This document shows positions 6,743 through 10,219 of a stretch of 10,219 nt of DNA, in pieces (the first letter of the stretch is position 1; the number at the start of each line of letters is the position of its first letter). This stretch comes from an uncultured Campylobacterota bacterium. GTDB lineage: Bacteria > Campylobacterota > Campylobacteria > Campylobacterales > Arcobacteraceae. A model generated the notes under the pieces. That model saw only the letters and a list, made by a program, of their open reading frames with translations. It did no database searches and was not told the DNA's origin. The stretch is from the NCBI GenBank assembly GCA_903821805.1, contig CAIJNA010000115.1:1-10219 (forward strand). Direction: 5' to 3'. A program made the translations under genes and the position numbers.

Positions 6743-6851
6743 CCTAAATATTTTTCAAGATTTTACATTAATTAACCAAATTATTATCTTTTAGAATATT
6801 TTAGAAATCTTTAGCTACAATCCAACCTATTTTAACGATCAAGGAAAAGAC
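6743..6851. promoter_or_regulatory. Divergent tyrA/bamA promoter region
   Basis: This 109-bp gap must drive both directions. On the plus strand a TACAAT (6816-6821) is the best -10 for bamA, giving a transcript start near 6828. It is preceded by three near-identical 10-bp units (6789-6798, 6799-6808, 6809-6818) that each begin TTTTAG or CTTTAG, that is, T-tracts in helical phase as known for Campylobacterota promoters lacking a -35. The bamA ribosome site AAGGAA is at 6841-6846. On the minus strand TAAAAT (6765-6760), preceded by TG, or GATAAT (6788-6783) could be the tyrA -10; the first would leave only about ten leader bases. Confidence 0.5.
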
Positions 6852-9077
6852 TTGAAAAGATTATTTTCAGTAGCACTAATATCTACAATTGCGACCGTCT
6901 CTACAATGGAAGCCGAAACGCTTAATAAAGAGATAAAATTAGTTGGATTAACACAAATATCTGAAAAGATTGCATTTGAACGAATCAATCAAAATAAAAA
7001 TGACCTAAATGAATTAATTAAAACATTTTATAAAATGGGTTATTTTACAAATATTGATGTTTCTGAAGAAAATAACACGATCACTATAAATTTCACAGAA
7101 AAACCATTTATTGTAAACATTGAAATGGAAGGCTATAAAACTCGTGAAGAGGATTTAGTTGAGCTTTACAGAACGATGAAAATCAAAAAAGGTACTATGT
7201 ATACTGCTGCCAAAATAGACGAAGCAAAAACTATTTTACTTAGTGAACTCAAAAAAGAAGGATTTATCAATTCCGTAGTTGAAGTTGAAGAAAAAACTAT
7301 AAATCCACAGAGTATGTCTTTAAAATTTACAGTCAATAAGGGTGCAGAAGTAATTATAAAAAAAGTTAACTATATTGGTGCCAAAAGACTTGGTAAAGAT
7401 GACTTTGTAGAAAGCACTGCGAACAAAGAAGAGGACACTATTTCATGGTGGTTTGGCCATAGTAATGGTGTAATGCAATTTAGTCAACTTGAATATGATA
7501 GCCACAGAATAAAAGACCTTTATCTTCAAAATGGATTTTTAGATGCTAGAGTAGATGCTGCGTTTTCTAAAATAGATTTCAATACCAATACTGCAGAAGT
7601 TGATTTTTCAATTGATGAAGGGGCGAAATATAAACTAAATAATATTTTAATCTATACTGACGAATCTATTGTTCCAGTTAAAGAGCTTGAAGAAGGTTTA
7701 AGAGAACAAAAAGATAAAACATTTAATGTTTCTCTATTGCGAAAAGATGTTGAATTTATCAAAACAAAAATTGCGAACAAAGGTTATGCATTTGCTGAAG
7801 TTAACTATGACATCAGAAAAGACAAAGAAAAGAATACAGCTGATGTTATATTCAATGTAGTTCCTGGAGAAAAAGTATATATAAATGATGTAATTATTTC
7901 AGGCAATAGCAGAACTCTTGATAGAGTCATTAGGAGAAATGTATATTTGGCTCCAAAAGACCTATTTAATCTGACTGATTTTGAGGATTCAAAAGGCGCT
8001 CTAAACAGAACAGGATTTTTCCAAAAAGTTGATATAAGACAAAACAAAGTAAGTTCTAATTTGATGGATTTAATTGTTGAAGTAAGTGAAGCTCCAACTG
8101 GAAATCTTGTTCTTGGTGGTGGATATGGAAGCTATGATGGCTGGATGATAAATGCATCTGTTAATGACAAAAATATTTTTGGAAGTGGATTGGATCTTGG
8201 ATTCTCGCTTGATCACTCTAGCAAAAAAGACACTGCAAAAATCTCTTTAAACAATCCAGCGCTAAATGACAGCATTTATAATGGAAGCTTTAGTCTTTAT
8301 AAAGATCAATCAATTGTAACATCAACGGTAAGTCCTGGTGATAAACAAACGGATACTCTTGGTGGAAGTTTAGGAATTGGAAGAAGTATCGGACGACACA
8401 CAAGAATTGGTTCTGTGTATGCAATTGAAGACAGTAACGTTAAATATGCTTTGGATTCAGCTTTTGACTTAGCGTATGTTACTAGCTCAATAACGCCTTA
8501 TATTAGCTTCAATAATACTGATAATTTTTATAATCCTAGAAAAGGAATTTCTGCAACGACTAGTTTAAAATATGCTGGTATTGGTGGTGATGCTAAATAT
8601 ATATTAAGCTCATCAAGTCTTAAATATTTTTATGGATTCAACGATATATTAGATTTTGATATGATTTTTAGATACAAAACTACTCTAAAAATACTCGAGG
8701 ATCAAGGAAATATTCCAGCTGGAACAACATTTTATTTAGGTGGACCAACAAGTGTAAGAGGATATCAATCTTACGCATTTCAACCAATTGATGATGCTCA
8801 TCCGTATACAAAATCACTTACCAATACTTTAGAATTAAGTTTTCCACTTATTCCAAAAGCAAATATGAGATGGGGATTATTTTACGATCAAGGGATGATT
8901 GGACAAAATTCATTGAGTGAAATTAGCGCTTCAGGTTATGGTGGATTAGTGGAATGGCAATCACCTGTTGGACCATTACAATTTATTTTCAGTCGAGCAA
9001 TCAATCCTAATATGGCTGATACTGGTGGTGTTAGTAAAACATCAAACTTTGAATTTAGTCTTGGAACATCTTTTTAA
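6852..9077 (+). CDS. bamA: Outer-membrane protein assembly factor BamA (Omp85)
   Basis: This is the core of the BAM complex that folds and inserts beta-barrel proteins into the outer membrane. The 741-residue product has a signal peptide (about 1-21), five POTRA-like repeats (roughly 24-85, 86-163, 166-256, 258-337 and 339-413), and a 16-strand-type barrel from about 415. The conserved lid-loop motif VRGY is at 635-638 within GGPTSVRGYQS. NNTDNFYNPRKG (554-565) and SPVGPLQF (704-711) are characteristic. The protein ends in FEFSLGTSF, a C-terminal beta-signal with terminal Phe. The start is a TTG at 6852: AAGGAA lies five bases before it, the signal peptide begins there, and the next Met (residue 19) would remove it. 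mqnC follows after 20 bp, probably on the same transcript. Confidence 0.96.
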   Translation: MKRLFSVALISTIATVSTMEAETLNKEIKLVGLTQISEKIAFERINQNKNDLNELIKTFYKMGYFTNIDVSEENNTITINFTEKPFIVNIEMEGYKTREEDLVELYRTMKIKKGTMYTAAKIDEAKTILLSELKKEGFINSVVEVEEKTINPQSMSLKFTVNKGAEVIIKKVNYIGAKRLGKDDFVESTANKEEDTISWWFGHSNGVMQFSQLEYDSHRIKDLYLQNGFLDARVDAAFSKIDFNTNTAEVDFSIDEGAKYKLNNILIYTDESIVPVKELEEGLREQKDKTFNVSLLRKDVEFIKTKIANKGYAFAEVNYDIRKDKEKNTADVIFNVVPGEKVYINDVIISGNSRTLDRVIRRNVYLAPKDLFNLTDFEDSKGALNRTGFFQKVDIRQNKVSSNLMDLIVEVSEAPTGNLVLGGGYGSYDGWMINASVNDKNIFGSGLDLGFSLDHSSKKDTAKISLNNPALNDSIYNGSFSLYKDQSIVTSTVSPGDKQTDTLGGSLGIGRSIGRHTRIGSVYAIEDSNVKYALDSAFDLAYVTSSITPYISFNNTDNFYNPRKGISATTSLKYAGIGGDAKYILSSSSLKYFYGFNDILDFDMIFRYKTTLKILEDQGNIPAGTTFYLGGPTSVRGYQSYAFQPIDDAHPYTKSLTNTLELSFPLIPKANMRWGLFYDQGMIGQNSLSEISASGYGGLVEWQSPVGPLQFIFSRAINPNMADTGGVSKTSNFEFSLGTSF

Positions 9078-9097
9078 AATTGGGAACGAAATATACA

Positions 9098-10162
9098 ATG
9101 AATACTACAAATTTTAAAAGAATAACAAACAAGGAAGCATTGGACTTAATACGAAACGCATCACTTCTTGAGCTTAGCAAGCTGGCAAGTGAGCGAAAGC
9201 ATCAACTTCATCCTGAAAAAATAACAACTTTTGTTGTTGATAGAAATATTAACTATACAAATATTTGCTGGGTTGATTGTAAGTTTTGTGCTTTTTATAG
9301 ACATGCAAAAGATGACGATGCATACGTATTAACTTTTGAAGAAATAGATCAAAAAATAGATGAATTGCTTGAAATTGGCGGAACACAAATATTATTCCAA
9401 GGCGGAGTTCATCCCAAACTAAAGATAGAATGGTATGAAGATTTAGTAGATCATATTCACAAAAAATATCCACAAGTAACAATTCATGGATTTAGTTCAA
9501 TTGAAATAGACTTTATTGCGAAGTTATCAAAAATTAGTGTTGAAGAAGTCCTAGTTAGACTTAAAAATAAAGGATTATCCTCTATACCTGGGGCTGGTGC
9601 TGAAATATTGAACGATCAAGTTAGAGATATTATTGCTCCAAAAAAAATGGATACTAAAGACTGGCTAGAAGTTCATAGATTAGCTCACATAAATGATATT
9701 AAATCAACCGCAACAATGATGTTCGGAACTATTGAAACTGATGAACAAATTATTGAACATTGGGAAAAGATAAGAGATCTTCAAGATATGACTGGTGGCT
9801 TTAGAGCTTTTATTATGTGGAGTTTTCAATCGGCTCACACAAAACTTGCAGAAGAATTATATATTCCACCACAAAGTTCAAATCGATATTTAAGACTCTT
9901 AGCTGTTGCTAGACTATATCTAGATAATTTTAAAAATATTCAAAGTAGCTGGGTGACTCAAGGGAGTTATGTAGGACAAATGGCTTTAAAATTTGGAGCA
10001 AATGATCTTGGAAGCACAATGATGGAAGAAAATGTTGTGAGTGCTGCTGGTGCAACAAACAGAATGAATCAAGGCGAAATGATTAAATTGATTCAAGATA
10101 TAGGTGAGAATCCTGCAAAAAGAGATACTGCATACAACATACTTGAAAAATATTATGTTTAA
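9098..10162 (+). CDS. mqnC: Cyclic dehypoxanthinyl futalosine synthase (radical SAM), menaquinone synthesis
   Basis: MqnC cyclises dehypoxanthine futalosine to its cyclic form in the futalosine route to menaquinone, the main respiratory quinone of Campylobacterota. The radical-SAM cluster is C57-x3-C61-x2-C64 followed by AFYR (NICWVDCKFCAFYRHA), the form typical of MqnC. GGTQILFQGGVHP (94-106), GFSSIEI (131-137) and the late SAAGA block (GSTMMEENVVSAAGA, 305-319) separate it from the sister enzyme MqnE. I take the ATG at 9098 (354 residues). A TTG at 9080 would add six residues but lies three bases after the bamA stop with no ribosome site. The ribosome site for 9098 is itself weak (GGGAA at 9082-9086, rather far), so coupling to bamA is likely. 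From memory, H. pylori also has mqnC after bamA. Confidence 0.95.
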   Translation: MNTTNFKRITNKEALDLIRNASLLELSKLASERKHQLHPEKITTFVVDRNINYTNICWVDCKFCAFYRHAKDDDAYVLTFEEIDQKIDELLEIGGTQILFQGGVHPKLKIEWYEDLVDHIHKKYPQVTIHGFSSIEIDFIAKLSKISVEEVLVRLKNKGLSSIPGAGAEILNDQVRDIIAPKKMDTKDWLEVHRLAHINDIKSTATMMFGTIETDEQIIEHWEKIRDLQDMTGGFRAFIMWSFQSAHTKLAEELYIPPQSSNRYLRLLAVARLYLDNFKNIQSSWVTQGSYVGQMALKFGANDLGSTMMEENVVSAAGATNRMNQGEMIKLIQDIGENPAKRDTAYNILEKYYV

Positions 10163-10219
10163 AAATTCATTATCAAACATACTATTTTTAAATACAAGTT
10201 GCAGATTAAAAATCGGCAA

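Noticed and set aside
9080..9097. TTG at 9080 as the mqnC start
   Set aside because: It lies three bases from the bamA stop with no ribosome site, and the added six residues look unconserved; the ATG at 9098 is preferred.
10155..10219. Plus-strand frame from an ATG overlapping the end of mqnC, open to the window edge (MFKNSLSNILF...)
   Set aside because: Only about 21 codons are visible, there is no ribosome site, and the peptide is not recognisable. A following gene may well start beyond the window.

Overview
The window is AT-rich and compactly coded, with seven complete protein genes and one partial gene. It most likely comes from a Campylobacterota (epsilonproteobacterial) chromosome, for example a Sulfurimonas- or Arcobacter-like free-living member. 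The reasons are the bamA-mqnC pair (futalosine-type menaquinone synthesis), a hemN followed by a GlpC-like Fe-S protein gene, and promoters that show a TATAAT-type -10 with phased T-tracts instead of a clear -35. The bamA-mqnC and hemN-Fe-S protein orders are also, as far as I recall, found in Helicobacter pylori. The genus is inference.

Layout. Positions 1-6742 are all minus strand. Read in the direction of transcription (right to left) they are: tyrA (prephenate dehydrogenase), a 202-bp promoter-bearing gap, der (ribosome-assembly GTPase), an SF2 helicase almost abutting der, an 81-bp gap with its own promoter, an exported alpha/beta hydrolase, a 62-bp gap, hemN (oxygen-independent coproporphyrinogen III oxidase) and the start of a two-cluster ferredoxin-like protein that runs off the left edge. 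Positions 6852-10162 are plus strand: bamA then mqnC, divergent from tyrA across a 109-bp shared promoter region. No tRNA, rRNA, CRISPR array, insertion sequence or transposase was seen.

How the genes fit together. Most are housekeeping: haem synthesis and anaerobic electron transfer (hemN, Fe-S protein), ribosome biogenesis (der), tyrosine synthesis (tyrA), outer-membrane protein assembly (bamA) and menaquinone synthesis (mqnC). The two accessory-looking genes are the helicase and the hydrolase, which lie side by side between der and hemN. The helicase has the architecture, including the N-terminal pre-helicase segment, of the helicase half of primase-helicase proteins from TOTE-type conflict systems, but stands alone without the primase.

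Main anomaly. Directly after the hydrolase stop codon the same frame stays open for 20 more codons, encodes a protein-like peptide, and ends in a TAATG stop/start overlap with hemN. This looks like the surviving 3' end of a small gene once coupled to hemN, truncated when the hydrolase came in, or else a recently closed C-terminus of the hydrolase. A 12-bp stem-loop and a 7-bp tandem repeat sit at the same junction. I do not see a convincing, wholly new multi-gene system.
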